A DNA stretch of 64,000 nucleotides from Fictibacillus phosphorivorans (GTDB lineage: Bacteria > Bacillota > Bacilli > Bacillales > Fictibacillaceae), in NCBI RefSeq assembly GCF_023715845.1, contig NZ_JAMBOR010000003.1:214201-278200 (forward strand), given 5' to 3'. Position numbers and translations under genes: made by a program. Below, piece after piece: positions 1-9,224 of the stretch; within the stretch, counting starts at the first letter, position 1; each line of letters begins with the position of its first letter. The notes under the pieces are model-generated. The model was given only the letters and a program-made list of their open reading frames with translations, made no database searches and was not told the DNA's origin.

Positions 1-1
1 A

Positions 2-301
2 ATAAACGCCTGGGTTGGAAATCAAGTTGCGATTCGTAAGGAAGAAACCGGCGATTTAGATCAAATCACGATTTCCCTGCAAAAAGCTACATTTGAACAG
101 CGCGATGCACCTGATGAATATCTAGGAGACCATATATTGTTTTTACACGGAACCGCTTATGCGGCAGAAGAAGGTACTTCAGTTGAACTTCCTGCTGTCA
201 CTTACGAAATCCCAATTGACGGAATAACTGACATAAGAATTGATTCGGATATCGTATCTTTTGAAACCAGCAGAGCTCAATATGTTATAAACAAAAATTA
301 G
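2..301 (+). CDS. C-terminal part of an unidentified protein (cut by window edge)
   Basis: An open frame runs from the left edge to a TAG stop, giving the last 99 residues. The segment is acidic and rich in beta-prone stretches, with no cysteines, no membrane segment and no motif I recognise; its start lies outside the window. The codon usage resembles that of the neighbouring genes and a strong hairpin follows the stop directly, so it is probably a real gene. No function can be assigned from this fragment. Confidence 0.6.
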   Translation: MNAWVGNQVAIRKEETGDLDQITISLQKATFEQRDAPDEYLGDHILFLHGTAYAAEEGTSVELPAVTYEIPIDGITDIRIDSDIVSFETSRAQYVINKN

Positions 302-344
302 AGGGTCTCCCAATGGTAAGGTGAACTTACTTTTGGGAGACCCT
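302..344. terminator. Bidirectional hairpin between convergent genes
   Basis: The arms AGGGTCTCCCA and TGGGAGACCCT pair perfectly. The hairpin is followed by TTTATTA on the plus strand and lies 3 bases past the hemAT stop on the minus strand, so it probably ends both convergent transcripts. Confidence 0.85.
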
Positions 345-347
345 TTA

Positions 348-1667
348 TTAATCTTGCATATTCCTTGTTACATCGGAAAGGGAGTCCGCAGAAATAGCGA
401 TCTGCCCTACCGCTTGGCTGAGCTCTTCGATCACTTCTGCCATAATTTCTACTTCATTTTCAAGCTTCCCGCTTCTCTCGGTGCTTTCATCCATTTTTAA
501 TAAAATGGCATTAAAGAAATCCGTAATCTCTGTAGCTTCAGAAACACTGTCATTTATGAAATGATGAATGCTTGCTACGGAACCCGAAACGGCTTCAATC
601 CTTTTTTGTGTATTTTTCACAAGATCAGATACACCTGAGACGGACGTTTTGGTTTGGTCGGCTAATTTTCGGACTTCATGAGCAACAACAGAGAATCCTT
701 TTCCCGCTTCTCCAGCTCTCGCTGCTTCAATGGCTGCATTCAGGGATAAGAGATTCGTCTGTTCCGCAATAGCTGTTACGATATCGACTACATCATTAAT
801 TTTGACGGTAGCTTGCTCCAGATTCACAAGCTCGGCAGAGATCTGTTCAGATTGCTCTTTTACTTTATTGATCATCTGCTGGTGGTCTTCAAGTTTATTT
901 TTACCTGCAAGTGAATTCTTCGAAACTTCTCCACCAGATTCCGCTGTATCTTTTGCAAAGACAACAACTTCATCAGCTTTTGACGTAAGTTCTTGCAGCG
1001 CTGCGCTCGTTTCCTCTGAAATGCTTGCGAGCTCATCTACAGAATTTCCTACTGATTGAGTAATCTGCATTTTCTGTTTCTCATGGCGTGCTCTTTCTTT
1101 TAACTGTTCAAATTCAAAAGCTTCTAAAACAATCTGTTGTTCAAAATTCAAGATCTTTGTTACGGCTTTAACAGCTTGCTGATATTCCGCTTTCCCCTCA
1201 ACATTCTGATCTAAAATAAAAAGGATGGAAAGAAGCATATCCTGAAACGAACAAATATACCATTTCGGCTGTAACCCTATTTTAAAGTGAATGTGTGCAA
1301 TTGCTTTTCTCTGATCTACATAACTTTCATCAATGACACCATCAAACATCTCTTGGATATGTTTGATTAAAGTTACTTTCAAACGTTTAATCGAACTATG
1401 TTTTTGAATCATTTCGAGCAGACCAGGTACGTATTCAATATTTTTATAAAACTGATCAACAATTCTTTCAATGTTCTCTGAAATGAGAGGTTTAAGCGAC
1501 CGGATCACAGCCAGGTCTTCGTATGTTAAAGAAATCATGTTTATTTGTTTTTGCCATTCACTATCTGCCGGTACACTAATTTCCACATCTTTCATCAACT
1601 CTTGGAATAACTGCGCTACAATTTTTTTTTCAGTTTTCTTCGTTAGAATGCTTAAGATTGAAGCCAT
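348..1667 (-). CDS. hemAT: HemAT-type soluble globin-coupled aerotaxis transducer
   Basis: A soluble oxygen sensor for chemotaxis, 439 aa (B. subtilis HemAT is about 432). Residues ~45-180 form a sensor globin: His127 in the IHFKIGL segment matches the proximal haem ligand and Tyr74 in DQFYKNI the distal tyrosine. Residues ~200-439 form a methyl-accepting coiled coil with the conserved signalling tip at ~301-336 (begins [16 protein letters not shown]). No transmembrane segment is visible, as expected for this cytoplasmic receptor. It should pass oxygen signals to CheW/CheA. An Fnr-like palindrome lies about 60 bp upstream (1729-1744), which would fit oxygen-linked expression. The ATG follows a GAAGAAGG ribosome site. 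Confidence 0.93.
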   Translation of the reverse strand: MASILSILTKKTEKKIVAQLFQELMKDVEISVPADSEWQKQINMISLTYEDLAVIRSLKPLISENIERIVDQFYKNIEYVPGLLEMIQKHSSIKRLKVTLIKHIQEMFDGVIDESYVDQRKAIAHIHFKIGLQPKWYICSFQDMLLSILFILDQNVEGKAEYQQAVKAVTKILNFEQQIVLEAFEFEQLKERARHEKQKMQITQSVGNSVDELASISEETSAALQELTSKADEVVVFAKDTAESGGEVSKNSLAGKNKLEDHQQMINKVKEQSEQISAELVNLEQATVKINDVVDIVTAIAEQTNLLSLNAAIEAARAGEAGKGFSVVAHEVRKLADQTKTSVSGVSDLVKNTQKRIEAVSGSVASIHHFINDSVSEATEITDFFNAILLKMDESTERSGKLENEVEIMAEVIEELSQAVGQIAISADSLSDVTRNMQD

Positions 1668-1728
1668 TATTATATTCCTTCTTCCTATATGATCACTTAA
1701 TAATCTAATCCAAAATTTAGCGAATCGA

Positions 1729-1744
1729 TGTGACTTTTATCACA
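1729..1744. promoter_or_regulatory. Fnr/Crp-type box between hemAT and a lipoprotein gene
   Basis: TGTGA-CTTTTA-TCACA is a perfect two-fold site with 6-bp spacing, extended by A and T on the outside. It matches the TGTGA-N6-TCACA consensus of B. subtilis Fnr. It sits in the divergent intergenic region, about 61 bp before the hemAT start and 95 bp before the lipoprotein start. Binding is inferred. Confidence 0.6.
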
Positions 1745-1838
1745 TTTTGTTACTCATATGTTTTATCGACGGAAGATGGGGTATCTTCAAGTAAGCATAA
1801 ATAACTAGTCTAAAAAAATGAAACGAGGAGTGGTTCAC

Positions 1839-1991
1839 ATGTGGAAAAAAAGATGGGCAGCCGGTACTTTGGCAGCGATGTTAACCTTAGGTGGATTAAC
1901 TGCTTGCGGTGATGGTGTTGACCAAGATAACGGTGTAGATGATGGCCAGCAAAACGATGAAATGGATGAAAAGAATAAAGAAGAAGGTTAA
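1839..1991 (+). CDS. Small acidic lipoprotein, 50 aa
   Basis: A short gene with a GAGGAG ribosome site 8 bases before ATG. The N-terminus (MWKKRWAAG) is followed by a hydrophobic stretch and an LTAC lipobox with the cysteine near residue 23, so the mature protein would be only about 28 residues, very rich in Asp, Gln, Asn and Glu. Such proteins are exported and lipid-anchored on the outer face of the membrane. Function unknown. It is transcribed away from hemAT and ends just before a strong hairpin. Confidence 0.75.
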   Translation: MWKKRWAAGTLAAMLTLGGLTACGDGVDQDNGVDDGQQNDEMDEKNKEEG

Positions 1992-1998
1992 ATAAACG

Positions 1999-2038
1999 AA
2001 AACGAGCTGGCTCAACCAACGGTTGAATCAGCTCGTTT
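1999..2038. terminator. Bidirectional terminator
   Basis: Arms AAACGAGCTGGCTCAACC and GGTTGAATCAGCTCGTTT pair with one mismatch around an AAC loop. The hairpin serves the small lipoprotein gene (+) and bmrD (-). It belongs to a set of look-alike terminators in this window with a GCTG-CTCAA core. Confidence 0.85.
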
Positions 2039-2042
2039 ATTT

Positions 2043-4073
2043 TTACGCTGTTTTTTCAGCTCGTTTTTCGGTTTTTCCTTGCTGAAGCTGATACATTTGG
2101 AAGTAACGTCCTTCTTGCTTCATCAATTCATCATGATTTCCGCGTTCTACGATGATACCGCGGTCTAGAACGAGAATCTGGTCCGCGCTCTTAATCGTTG
2201 AAAGACGGTGAGCAATAATAAACGTTGTTCTTCCCCGCTTCAATACATCAAGTGCCTCCTGAATGATTGCTTCTGTTTCTGTATCAATACTTGCTGTTGC
2301 TTCATCTAGTATTAGAATTGCTGGATTATAAGCAAGTGCTCTAGCAAACGAGATCAGCTGACGCTGCCCGGAAGAAAGCGTACTTCCCTTCTCGATAACC
2401 GGTTCATCCAACCTTTTTGGCAGGTTATTAATGAAAGGCATCGCTCCGACATCCGTTAATGCTTTTTCAACTTGTTCTCTCGTAATCTCAGGATTACCCA
2501 GGCTTACGTTAGAGGCGATCGTTCCTGTGAATAGGAACGGATCTTGAAGGACGATTCCCATATGCTGTCGCATTTCCTGTTTTGACAATTCCATGATATC
2601 CTGATCGTCAATCGTGATTTTACCCTGTTTGATATCGTAAAAACGGAAAAGCAAATTCATGATAGAACTCTTACCAGAGCCCGTATGACCAACGAGCGCT
2701 ACAGTTTCTCCTTGGTTCGCTTCAAAATCAATATTTTTCAGCACCGGTTCTCCGTCCACATAGCTGAATGTTACGTCCTTGAATGCTACATTTCCTTTGT
2801 AACGAGGAATCTCGACCTTCGTCACCGTCTGGCCTGGTTCATCCATTAATACAAAAACTCTCTCAGCGGAAACAAGTGCCTGTTCCAGTTGAGCAAGCTG
2901 GTTCACCATCCCGGTTACCGGGTGGAACATTCGGTTCAAATAATCCACGAATGCATAGAGCACACCGATCGAAATAGCGGAACCGATTCCCAGCGCCTGA
3001 CCTCCAAAGTGCCAAATAAAGGCCATGAACGCAAGGTTTTTCAAGAATAACACCAGATTGTGCCCAGTCATCGCATTCAGGCTTAACAGTTTATTTTGAA
3101 ACGTGAAGTATTCTTTGTTCATGGTCTCGAATTCTTCAGTGGTTTCCTTCTGTCTCTTAAATGCCTGAATAATGGTCATACCATTTATCGATTCGTTGAT
3201 CATGCCGTTAATATCACTTAAGGTTGATCGGATCTTATGGTTGTATTTGGACGCGAACTTCCGGTAAACCTTAATCCAAACAACCAGGATCGGAACGAGG
3301 ATCAAACAGATCGTTGCAAGCTTAACATCGAGCAAGAACAATGCTGTGAAGATACCGGTCAGATAGATGATACCTGTGAAGAAGTTGGCAAGTACGTTTA
3401 TAAATAGCTCTTTAATCGCTTCCGTATCGTTTGTTATACGCGAAACGATTTTACCTGCCGGCTGATTATCAAAATAAGTGATAGCCACTCGCTGTACGTG
3501 AGCAAATACATCCTGACGAATTTTTTTGATAACCAAGTTTGACGATCGTTGCAACATGTAGCGCTGACCGTACTGAAAGAATGCTGCAAATAAAAGTAGC
3601 CCTAAATAGATCATCATAAGTTTCATGATCCCTGCAATTTCTGGCTTATAAAATGCGAAAGTTTCCTGGATACTTAACTTTTCCGCTGGGTAAGTATTTG
3701 ATTTTCCTTTATAAAAAATCGTAACCTCCCCATTTTCCGCTGATCGTTCACCAGTAATGGATACAGGCTGATCAATGATATAATAATCACGTTTAACCTG
3801 TACTACCCGTATTTCTTTTCCTTTATTTTCTCCCTGATCAAAATGATCACTTCGTTTATACCAGTTTCCATCGTACTTCACTGCTGCTTTTTCTCTTTCA
3901 CTCACCTGATACCAAGGTTTTTCAATACCGAGTATGTGATCATCAATCATGGTTTTCGCTATAAATGGTCCCGTCAGCTCGGCTGCTATAGCGACAGTCA
4001 GCATGAGCAATCCTAGAATGAAATTCTTTTTATATTGAAGTGCGTATTGAAACAGGCGTTTTCCTACGTTCAT
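2043..4073 (-). CDS. bmrD: ABC multidrug exporter subunit, BmrD-like
   Basis: One half of a heterodimeric ABC drug exporter, 676 aa (B. subtilis BmrD/YheH about 673). An N-terminal membrane domain contains the subfamily-typical extracytoplasmic insertion (residues ~50-130) between the first two helices. The C-terminal ATPase has Walker A GHTGSGKS, signature LSSGQRQ, and Walker B LILDEATAS with an intact catalytic Glu. It follows bmrC with only 2 bases between the genes, so the pair is co-translated. The expected role is ATP-driven efflux of drugs such as translation inhibitors across the plasma membrane. Confidence 0.92.
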   Translation of the reverse strand: MNVGKRLFQYALQYKKNFILGLLMLTVAIAAELTGPFIAKTMIDDHILGIEKPWYQVSEREKAAVKYDGNWYKRSDHFDQGENKGKEIRVVQVKRDYYIIDQPVSITGERSAENGEVTIFYKGKSNTYPAEKLSIQETFAFYKPEIAGIMKLMMIYLGLLLFAAFFQYGQRYMLQRSSNLVIKKIRQDVFAHVQRVAITYFDNQPAGKIVSRITNDTEAIKELFINVLANFFTGIIYLTGIFTALFLLDVKLATICLILVPILVVWIKVYRKFASKYNHKIRSTLSDINGMINESINGMTIIQAFKRQKETTEEFETMNKEYFTFQNKLLSLNAMTGHNLVLFLKNLAFMAFIWHFGGQALGIGSAISIGVLYAFVDYLNRMFHPVTGMVNQLAQLEQALVSAERVFVLMDEPGQTVTKVEIPRYKGNVAFKDVTFSYVDGEPVLKNIDFEANQGETVALVGHTGSGKSSIMNLLFRFYDIKQGKITIDDQDIMELSKQEMRQHMGIVLQDPFLFTGTIASNVSLGNPEITREQVEKALTDVGAMPFINNLPKRLDEPVIEKGSTLSSGQRQLISFARALAYNPAILILDEATASIDTETEAIIQEALDVLKRGRTTFIIAHRLSTIKSADQILVLDRGIIVERGNHDELMKQEGRYFQMYQLQQGKTEKRAEKTA

Positions 4074-4075
4074 GG

Positions 4076-5833
4076 CTACACCGCCTTATTGTCATTTAAG
4101 TTTTGTTCGATTTGCTGGCGTTCATGCTGCTCTTTATACCAGCCATCTCTAGCTATTAAATCCTCATGTTTTCCTTCATCCACGATCATTCCGTCTTCAA
4201 TAACGATGATCCAGTCTGCGTGTTCAACTGCAGATAACCGATGTGTTGTAATAAATGTCGTTTTACCTGCACGTTCTTTACGAATATTTCTGATAATCGC
4301 TGTTTCCGTCTTTGCATCAACAGCAGAAAGCGCATCATCTAGAATTAAAATTTCAGGATCCACACAAAGTGCACGCGCGATCGACACACGCTGCTTTTGC
4401 CCTCCGGATAACGCCACACCTTTTTCTCCAACTAAGGTATCCAAGCCTTCTGGGAGATAGTTGACATCATTTTTAAAGGACGCCATCTCCATAACGTGAT
4501 TCAGCTTATCCGTATCAGCAAATTGATTACCGAATAATATGTTTTCCTTCACGGTCTTAGAGAACAGAATCGCGTCCTGAGGTACATAACCGATCCAGCC
4601 TTGTAGATCCTCTAAGGCGATATCTTCAATATCAACACCAGAGAAGCTGATTTTCCCTTCACCAACTGGGTATTCTCTCAGTAACTGCTTCAGCAATGTC
4701 GTCTTGCCGCTTCCCGTACGCCCTACAATTCCGAGGGTTTCTCCTTTTTTAACCGTCACATTGATACCCTTTAAGTTATCAGACTCTGATGAAGGATATT
4801 TGAACGTAACATCCTCAAATTTAATCGTTCCTGGGTCTGATAAAGGAACCAGGTCTTCACCGTTTTTAACATCCGCTTCGTACGCGAGCGTTTCGTTTAC
4901 ACGGTCCAGTGATGCACTACCGCGTTCCATTACATTAATTAATTCACCGACTGCGATCATCGGCCAGATCAGCATACCTAGATAAACGTTGAAGGTAACA
5001 AGTTCTCCGAGTGTAATCGTATTATGGAAAACCATGTAGGCTCCATAACCTAATCCGATCAAATAGCTCAATCCCACAAGGATCTTAATGGTTGGCTCAA
5101 AAAGAGCATCAATTCTTGAAACAGCGAGATTCTTTTCAAAAACATCTTCCGTAACTTTATTGAAGCGTTCTACATCCGCTTCTTCCTGTACATAAGCACG
5201 GATAACACGAACGCCTTGAATACTTTCCAGAACGGAATCGTTCATTTCCCCAAATGCATCCTGAGCAACTGTAAAACGCTGATGCACTTTCTTACCGTAC
5301 TTTTTAATAATGAATGCAATAATCGGCAGCGGTATAAGAGCTGCGAACGTTAATTTCCAGCTGATCATAAAACCCATCACAAACAAGATCGTCAGCATGA
5401 ACAGACTGGAGTCAACGAGTGTCAATATCCCAAAGCCGGCAGTCATCGAGATGGCTTTTAAATCGTTTGTTGCACGCGCCATCAAATCTCCTGTTCTATT
5501 CTTCTCAAAAAAAGTAGGGGTCATTTTTAGTAGGTGACGCATGAACCTTGAACGCATCGTACGTTCAATAATAAAAGCGCCTCCAAAAAGCTGGTACATC
5601 CAGATGTACATCGTGACATACATCGAGACGAGTACCGCCACGAAGATACCGAGGGTCTTCATCATATCTGCTCTCGTGATCGTGCCCATATGAATGGAGT
5701 CTATCGTATTACCAATTAATTTAGGCGGAATGATTTCAATAATACCCACTACCGTTAAAAGAACGACCGCCACTGTGTACCTGATCCAATGCCTCTTAAA
5801 AAACCAGGCTAACTTTCCTAAAACCGAAAACAT
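4076..5833 (-). CDS. bmrC: ABC multidrug exporter subunit, BmrC-like
   Basis: Partner half-transporter, 585 aa, equal in length to B. subtilis BmrC/YheI, with six predicted membrane helices followed by an ATPase domain (Walker A GRTGSGKTT, signature LSGGQKQ). Walker B reads LILDDALSAVD: Asp stands where the catalytic Glu should be. This is the hallmark of the degenerate nucleotide site in asymmetric exporters, so the working catalytic base comes from BmrD. The ribosome site GGGAGGAGAGAAAG precedes ATG. Expression is probably controlled by the leader at 6035-6252. Confidence 0.92.
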   Translation of the reverse strand: MFSVLGKLAWFFKRHWIRYTVAVVLLTVVGIIEIIPPKLIGNTIDSIHMGTITRADMMKTLGIFVAVLVSMYVTMYIWMYQLFGGAFIIERTMRSRFMRHLLKMTPTFFEKNRTGDLMARATNDLKAISMTAGFGILTLVDSSLFMLTILFVMGFMISWKLTFAALIPLPIIAFIIKKYGKKVHQRFTVAQDAFGEMNDSVLESIQGVRVIRAYVQEEADVERFNKVTEDVFEKNLAVSRIDALFEPTIKILVGLSYLIGLGYGAYMVFHNTITLGELVTFNVYLGMLIWPMIAVGELINVMERGSASLDRVNETLAYEADVKNGEDLVPLSDPGTIKFEDVTFKYPSSESDNLKGINVTVKKGETLGIVGRTGSGKTTLLKQLLREYPVGEGKISFSGVDIEDIALEDLQGWIGYVPQDAILFSKTVKENILFGNQFADTDKLNHVMEMASFKNDVNYLPEGLDTLVGEKGVALSGGQKQRVSIARALCVDPEILILDDALSAVDAKTETAIIRNIRKERAGKTTFITTHRLSAVEHADWIIVIEDGMIVDEGKHEDLIARDGWYKEQHERQQIEQNLNDNKAV

Positions 5834-6034
5834 ATCTTTCTCTCCTCCCTATCTCGCTGTTTTCTTTAAAACAAATGTTTACATGAGCTACCCAAAAAGT
5901 GTATGATCCTTCCGTTCTAGCCACATCAATAACACTCCGTTTTTCATATCCTCTACCTCCAAATTTTGTGTGAGTTTCCTTACACAGCCTTTTATTTATT
6001 GCAAAAGAAGAACAATCTTCATGCAAATGAAAAC

Positions 6035-6103
6035 AAAAAGCATACCACTCGAAGGCGATATGCTTTAAAAACCATAAAAAAACACACGTCACGACTGGGG
6101 TGA
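6035..6103 (-). promoter_or_regulatory. Hairpins between the leader ORF and bmrC (putative attenuator)
   Basis: Read on the minus strand, a GTCAC-7-GTGAC inverted repeat (6087-6103) is followed by an AGCATA...TATGCT hairpin ending in CTTTTTGTTTTC (about 6036-6066). The second has the form of an intrinsic terminator placed about 200 bases before bmrC and after a translated leader ORF. B. subtilis bmrCD is known to be controlled by ribosome-mediated attenuation in its leader; the same logic is inferred here from layout, not shown. Confidence 0.5.
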
Positions 6104-6153
6104 CCTGCGTAATGAATATGTATAGAGATCAATAAAACGAAAAGAAAGGACTC

Positions 6154-6252
6154 TTAATACACTTCTTCCGGCAGGCCATGATATGAAATTGTAGAGTCTT
6201 CGCCCATTGCAATCCAGACCGTTAAATATGTGACAATCATTGTTTTCATCAT
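6154..6252 (-). CDS. Putative 32-aa leader peptide of the bmrCD operon (BmrB-like)
   Basis: Starts at tandem ATG codons (6252, 6249) after an AAAGGATGG ribosome site at good spacing and ends at TAA 6154. It encodes a hydrophobic N-half (MMKTMIVTYLTVWIAMG) and a polar C-half ending PEEVY. A promoter-like TTGACA-18-TAAGAT lies upstream (6298-6327) and a terminator-like hairpin lies downstream, before bmrC. The position matches the B. subtilis BmrB leader, although the peptide is shorter than the roughly 54 residues reported there. It could instead be a stand-alone small membrane peptide. Confidence 0.6.
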   Translation of the reverse strand: MMKTMIVTYLTVWIAMGEDSTISYHGLPEEVY

Positions 6253-6297
6253 GACCAAACCATCCTTTCCATAATTTTGTAGTTCTTAACTTTGGTA

Positions 6298-6327
6298 ATC
6301 TTAACACTATTCTAATAACTATGTCAA
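6298..6327 (-). promoter_or_regulatory. SigA-type promoter for the bmr leader
   Basis: On the minus strand TTGACA (6322-6327) is separated by 18 bp from TAAGAT (6298-6303), about 45 bp before the leader ATG. The -35 is a perfect match; the -10 matches 4 of 6 positions. Confidence 0.55.
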
Positions 6328-6437
6328 TTCATTTTCGATATACCAAATTAATTTATTTTTGTCCTACACAATGTATGACAAGGTGAAAAAAATGTGATCC
6401 CCATTTTTGGAGCCCCCTATATCTCGCACTAAAAAAA

Positions 6438-6465
6438 CGACCCGCCAACAAGAAGTGACGGGTCG
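6438..6465 (-). terminator. Terminator of the ribE-ribBA-ribH operon
   Basis: CGACCCG and CGGGTCG arms around a 14-base loop, followed on the minus strand by a run of seven T, 14 bases after the ribH stop. Confidence 0.85.
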
Positions 6466-6478
6466 ATTGACTTACCTA

Positions 6479-6949
6479 TTAATTTGAGAACTGGCGCGTT
6501 AAGTTTGCCATCTCGATCGCAGAAACTGCTGCTTCCCAGCCTTTGTTTCCTGCTTTCGTCCCAGCTCGTTCAATAGCCTGTTCGATAGAATCTACAGTTA
6601 AAACACCGAAAATAACGGGTACACCACTTGTCATTGAAGCTTGTGCAACTCCTTTAGCAGCTTCGTTACATACATAATCAAAGTGAGGCGTCGATCCACG
6701 GATGACAGCTCCTAATGTAATAATAGCATCATAGTTTCCGCTGTCTGCCATCTTTTTCGCGATTAATGGAATTTCAAACGCTCCTGGTACCCAAGCGATA
6801 TCTACATCATCTTCTGAAACCCCGTGTCTTTTGAAAGCATCTTGTGCCCCAGAAACTAATCGGTCTGAAATAAAATCATTAAATCGACCTGCGATGATTC
6901 CTACTTTTAACCCTGATCCAACTAAATGTCCTTCGAATAATTTTGCCAA
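6479..6949 (-). CDS. ribH: 6,7-dimethyl-8-ribityllumazine synthase
   Basis: Condenses 5-amino-6-ribitylaminouracil with 3,4-dihydroxybutanone phosphate, the penultimate riboflavin step. At 156 aa it has the normal length, with family motifs GRFND near residue 21-25, [10 protein letters not shown], and [15 protein letters not shown] carrying the catalytic His. It forms capsid-like assemblies around riboflavin synthase in Bacillus. It is the last gene of a three-gene operon under the FMN riboswitch, 17 bases after ribBA. Confidence 0.96.
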   Translation of the reverse strand: MAKLFEGHLVGSGLKVGIIAGRFNDFISDRLVSGAQDAFKRHGVSEDDVDIAWVPGAFEIPLIAKKMADSGNYDAIITLGAVIRGSTPHFDYVCNEAAKGVAQASMTSGVPVIFGVLTVDSIEQAIERAGTKAGNKGWEAAVSAIEMANLTRQFSN

Positions 6950-6966
6950 TGTCAGTTCCTCCTGTT

Positions 6967-8160
6967 TTAGAAATGAAGCATATGCCCCAATTTACTTTTC
7001 TTTGTTTTTAAATAATTTTCATTGCTTTCATTATGGGGCATTTGAAGTGCCACGCGCTCTGTTACTTCAAGATCATACCCTTTAAGACCCGCGATTTTTC
7101 TCGGGTTATTTGTTAGAAGCTTCATCTTGTTGATTCCTAATTCTTTTAAGATTTGTGCTCCGATCCCGTAATCGCGGAGGTCTGGCGCAAACCCGAGCTG
7201 TTCGTTCGCCTCAACGGTATCAAGGCCCTCTTCTTGTAGTTTGTAAGCTTTCATTTTGTTAATCAGCCCGATGCCTCTTCCCTCTTGCCTCATATACAAT
7301 AAGACGCCGCGGCCTTCTTTCTCGATCTGTGAAAGGGCTGCATGAAGCTGAGGTCCGCAGTCACAGCGGTTTGATCCGAAAACATCCCCTGTCAGACATT
7401 CTGAGTGAACACGCACTAATACAGGCTCATCATCTTGAATATCGCCTTTTACAAGCGCAACATGTTCTTTATCATCTAATACATTAGAAAAACCAATCGC
7501 TTTAAAATCACCATACTCTGTTGGAAGGCTGATTTCGACTTCTCTTTTAACCATTTGTTCCGTTTTATTTCGATACGTGATCAGATCTTTAATCGTAATT
7601 AGCTTCATATTGTGCTGTTTAGCTAATTCTACAAGTTCAGGTACACGTGCCATCGTACCGTCTTCTTTCATGATTTCACAGATTACACCCGCCGATTTGC
7701 TGCCTGCCAGTCTTGCCAGATCGATGGCTGCTTCTGTGTGGCCAGCTCTTCTTAGCACTCCGCCTTTTTTGCCGATCAAAGGAAATATATGACCAGGACG
7801 TTTAAAGTCAGAAGGGCCCGAATCCTCATTCACCAGTTCACGAACTGTGGCCGCTCTTTCTTGTGCGGAGATTCCTGTTGTAGTGGATATGTGGTCCACA
7901 CTTATCGTAAAGGCCGTACCATGGGAATCTGTATTCGCCGCCACCATCGGTGATAAATCAAGCTTTACAGCGATTTCTTCTGATATCGGTGTACATACTA
8001 AACCTCTGCCGTGCGTAACCATAAAATTGATGGATTCCGCAGTGATCCCATCTGCCAGGGCAACAAAATCCCCTTCATTCTCACGGTCTTCATCATCGAC
8101 AACAATAACGATTTTTCCTGCTTTTAAATCTTCTACAGCTTCTTCTATGGAGTGGAACAT
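6967..8160 (-). CDS. ribBA: Bifunctional DHBP synthase / GTP cyclohydrolase II
   Basis: Supplies both riboflavin precursors. The N-terminal half (1-~200) is 3,4-dihydroxy-2-butanone 4-phosphate synthase with the acidic [11 protein letters not shown] motif. The C-terminal half is GTP cyclohydrolase II with the zinc motif [15 protein letters not shown], the RQEGRGIGL catalytic loop and LTNNPRK. The 397-aa length equals the B. subtilis bifunctional RibA. It sits 11 bases after ribE in the operon. A second, stand-alone cyclohydrolase II occurs at 26128. Confidence 0.96.
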   Translation of the reverse strand: MFHSIEEAVEDLKAGKIVIVVDDEDRENEGDFVALADGITAESINFMVTHGRGLVCTPISEEIAVKLDLSPMVAANTDSHGTAFTISVDHISTTTGISAQERAATVRELVNEDSGPSDFKRPGHIFPLIGKKGGVLRRAGHTEAAIDLARLAGSKSAGVICEIMKEDGTMARVPELVELAKQHNMKLITIKDLITYRNKTEQMVKREVEISLPTEYGDFKAIGFSNVLDDKEHVALVKGDIQDDEPVLVRVHSECLTGDVFGSNRCDCGPQLHAALSQIEKEGRGVLLYMRQEGRGIGLINKMKAYKLQEEGLDTVEANEQLGFAPDLRDYGIGAQILKELGINKMKLLTNNPRKIAGLKGYDLEVTERVALQMPHNESNENYLKTKKSKLGHMLHF

Positions 8161-8171
8161 GGACTCTCCTC

Positions 8172-8822
8172 CTAAAATCCGTGCTCTTGTAGGAACTCAA
8201 GAGACATCTTTGACTTTTGTTTAGTTTCTTCTTTTTCTGGTGACAACATTCTGGCTACATATTTGGCCAGCATATCGCATTCGATGTTTACGAGATCACC
8301 AGTCGTTTTCTTTCCTAAAATCGTATGATCAGCCGTATGTGGAATGAGTGACACTGTGATCGTATGATTCGTTACATCAAAAACAGTGAGACTCGTTCCA
8401 TCCACACAAACAGACCCTTTTAACATAAAATACTTCATCAAATGATCAGGAAGAGAAATGGTATAGTAGATTGCATTCTTTTCTGGGCGTTTCTCTACGA
8501 TTTCTCCGGTTCCATCTACATGGCCCGAAACAAAATGCCCGCCGAACCGTCCCCCTGCAGCCATTGCCCGTTCGAGATTAACAAGATCCCGATTGTTTAA
8601 TAGCTTCAAAGTGGAAGATCTGAACGTTTCAGGCATAACATCTACTGTGAACTGATTAGATCGAAAGGATGTTACGGTAAGACACACTCCGTTAACGGCG
8701 ATACTGTCACCGAGATGAACATCCTGGAGAACTTTTTCAGCTGCTATCGTCAGTACGATGGTTTCGTTTCCTTTATTAATAGACTTAATCGTACCAAGTT
8801 CTTCAATAATTCCTGTAAACAA
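8172..8822 (-). CDS. ribE: Riboflavin synthase (alpha chain)
   Basis: Dismutates two 6,7-dimethyl-8-ribityllumazines to riboflavin. Its 216 aa hold two tandem lumazine-binding barrels; the N-terminus [10 protein letters not shown] and the repeated NGVCLTV / DGTSLTV motifs are diagnostic. It is the first gene after the riboswitch; in B. subtilis ribD would precede it, but here ribD is at 26876. The start is the ATG after a GGGAGGC ribosome site. Confidence 0.96.
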   Translation of the reverse strand: MFTGIIEELGTIKSINKGNETIVLTIAAEKVLQDVHLGDSIAVNGVCLTVTSFRSNQFTVDVMPETFRSSTLKLLNNRDLVNLERAMAAGGRFGGHFVSGHVDGTGEIVEKRPEKNAIYYTISLPDHLMKYFMLKGSVCVDGTSLTVFDVTNHTITVSLIPHTADHTILGKKTTGDLVNIECDMLAKYVARMLSPEKEETKQKSKMSLEFLQEHGF

Positions 8823-8906
8823 ACACTTTGCCTCCCTTGCTCGTTATGTTTCGATGTCGCTGATCGTAAATGTGCATATATCTGGGAGTTTTTTGCAAAA
8901 ACCTTT

Positions 8907-8942
8907 TAAAAAAACCCCGAGAACTTAATCGTTCCCGGGGTT
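8907..8942 (-). terminator. Riboswitch expression-platform terminator
   Basis: CCCCGGGAAC and GTTCTCGGGG arms (one wobble) around GATTAA, followed on the minus strand by seven T. It lies between the FMN aptamer and ribE, where FMN binding would favour premature termination. Confidence 0.88.
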
Positions 8943-9011
8943 TTGGTTAAACGGCTATAACTAAATAAACCTTTAAAATCACTGTTTTAGTAAAACAAGT
9001 GTTTAAAAGCG

Positions 9012-9170
9012 CTCACGTTCCTTCTCCCATCCAGACTATACTGTCGGCTTCGGACTTTCACCGAATCCACCGTTTTTGCTTACTCACAAAACCGGGTCAC
9101 GGACTAAGAGACCTATCAACAGCCTCATCACCGCCGGTCGGGACTTTCACCCAAACCCCGAAGGACACTA
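9012..9170 (-). promoter_or_regulatory. FMN riboswitch (RFN element)
   Basis: On the minus strand the conserved core is clear: CTTCGGGG start, GGTGAAAGTCCCGACCGGCGG, a GTCCGTGACCC segment, TGGATTCGGTGAAAGTCCGA, and the closing ATGGGAGAAGGAACG. It is followed by a terminator before ribE, the standard Bacillus arrangement for shutting the rib operon when FMN is plentiful. Confidence 0.97.
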
Positions 9171-9224
9171 TTTACTTATGTACATTATAAGTAAACATCG
9201 AACTGAATTCAAACGTGATTGCTT

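Noticed and set aside
5880..5960. 19-codon ORF after GGAGGTAGAGG just before bmrC
   Set aside because: A good ribosome site and ATG exist (about 5950), but the stop comes after 19 codons and no hairpin follows it before bmrC. It could be a second leader peptide, but the support is too thin to list.
5796..6092. 98-codon minus-strand frame spanning the bmr leader region
   Set aside because: It starts at GTG without a clear ribosome site, overlaps the start of bmrC, and its sequence is not protein-like. The 32-codon leader at 6154-6252 and the hairpins explain the region better.
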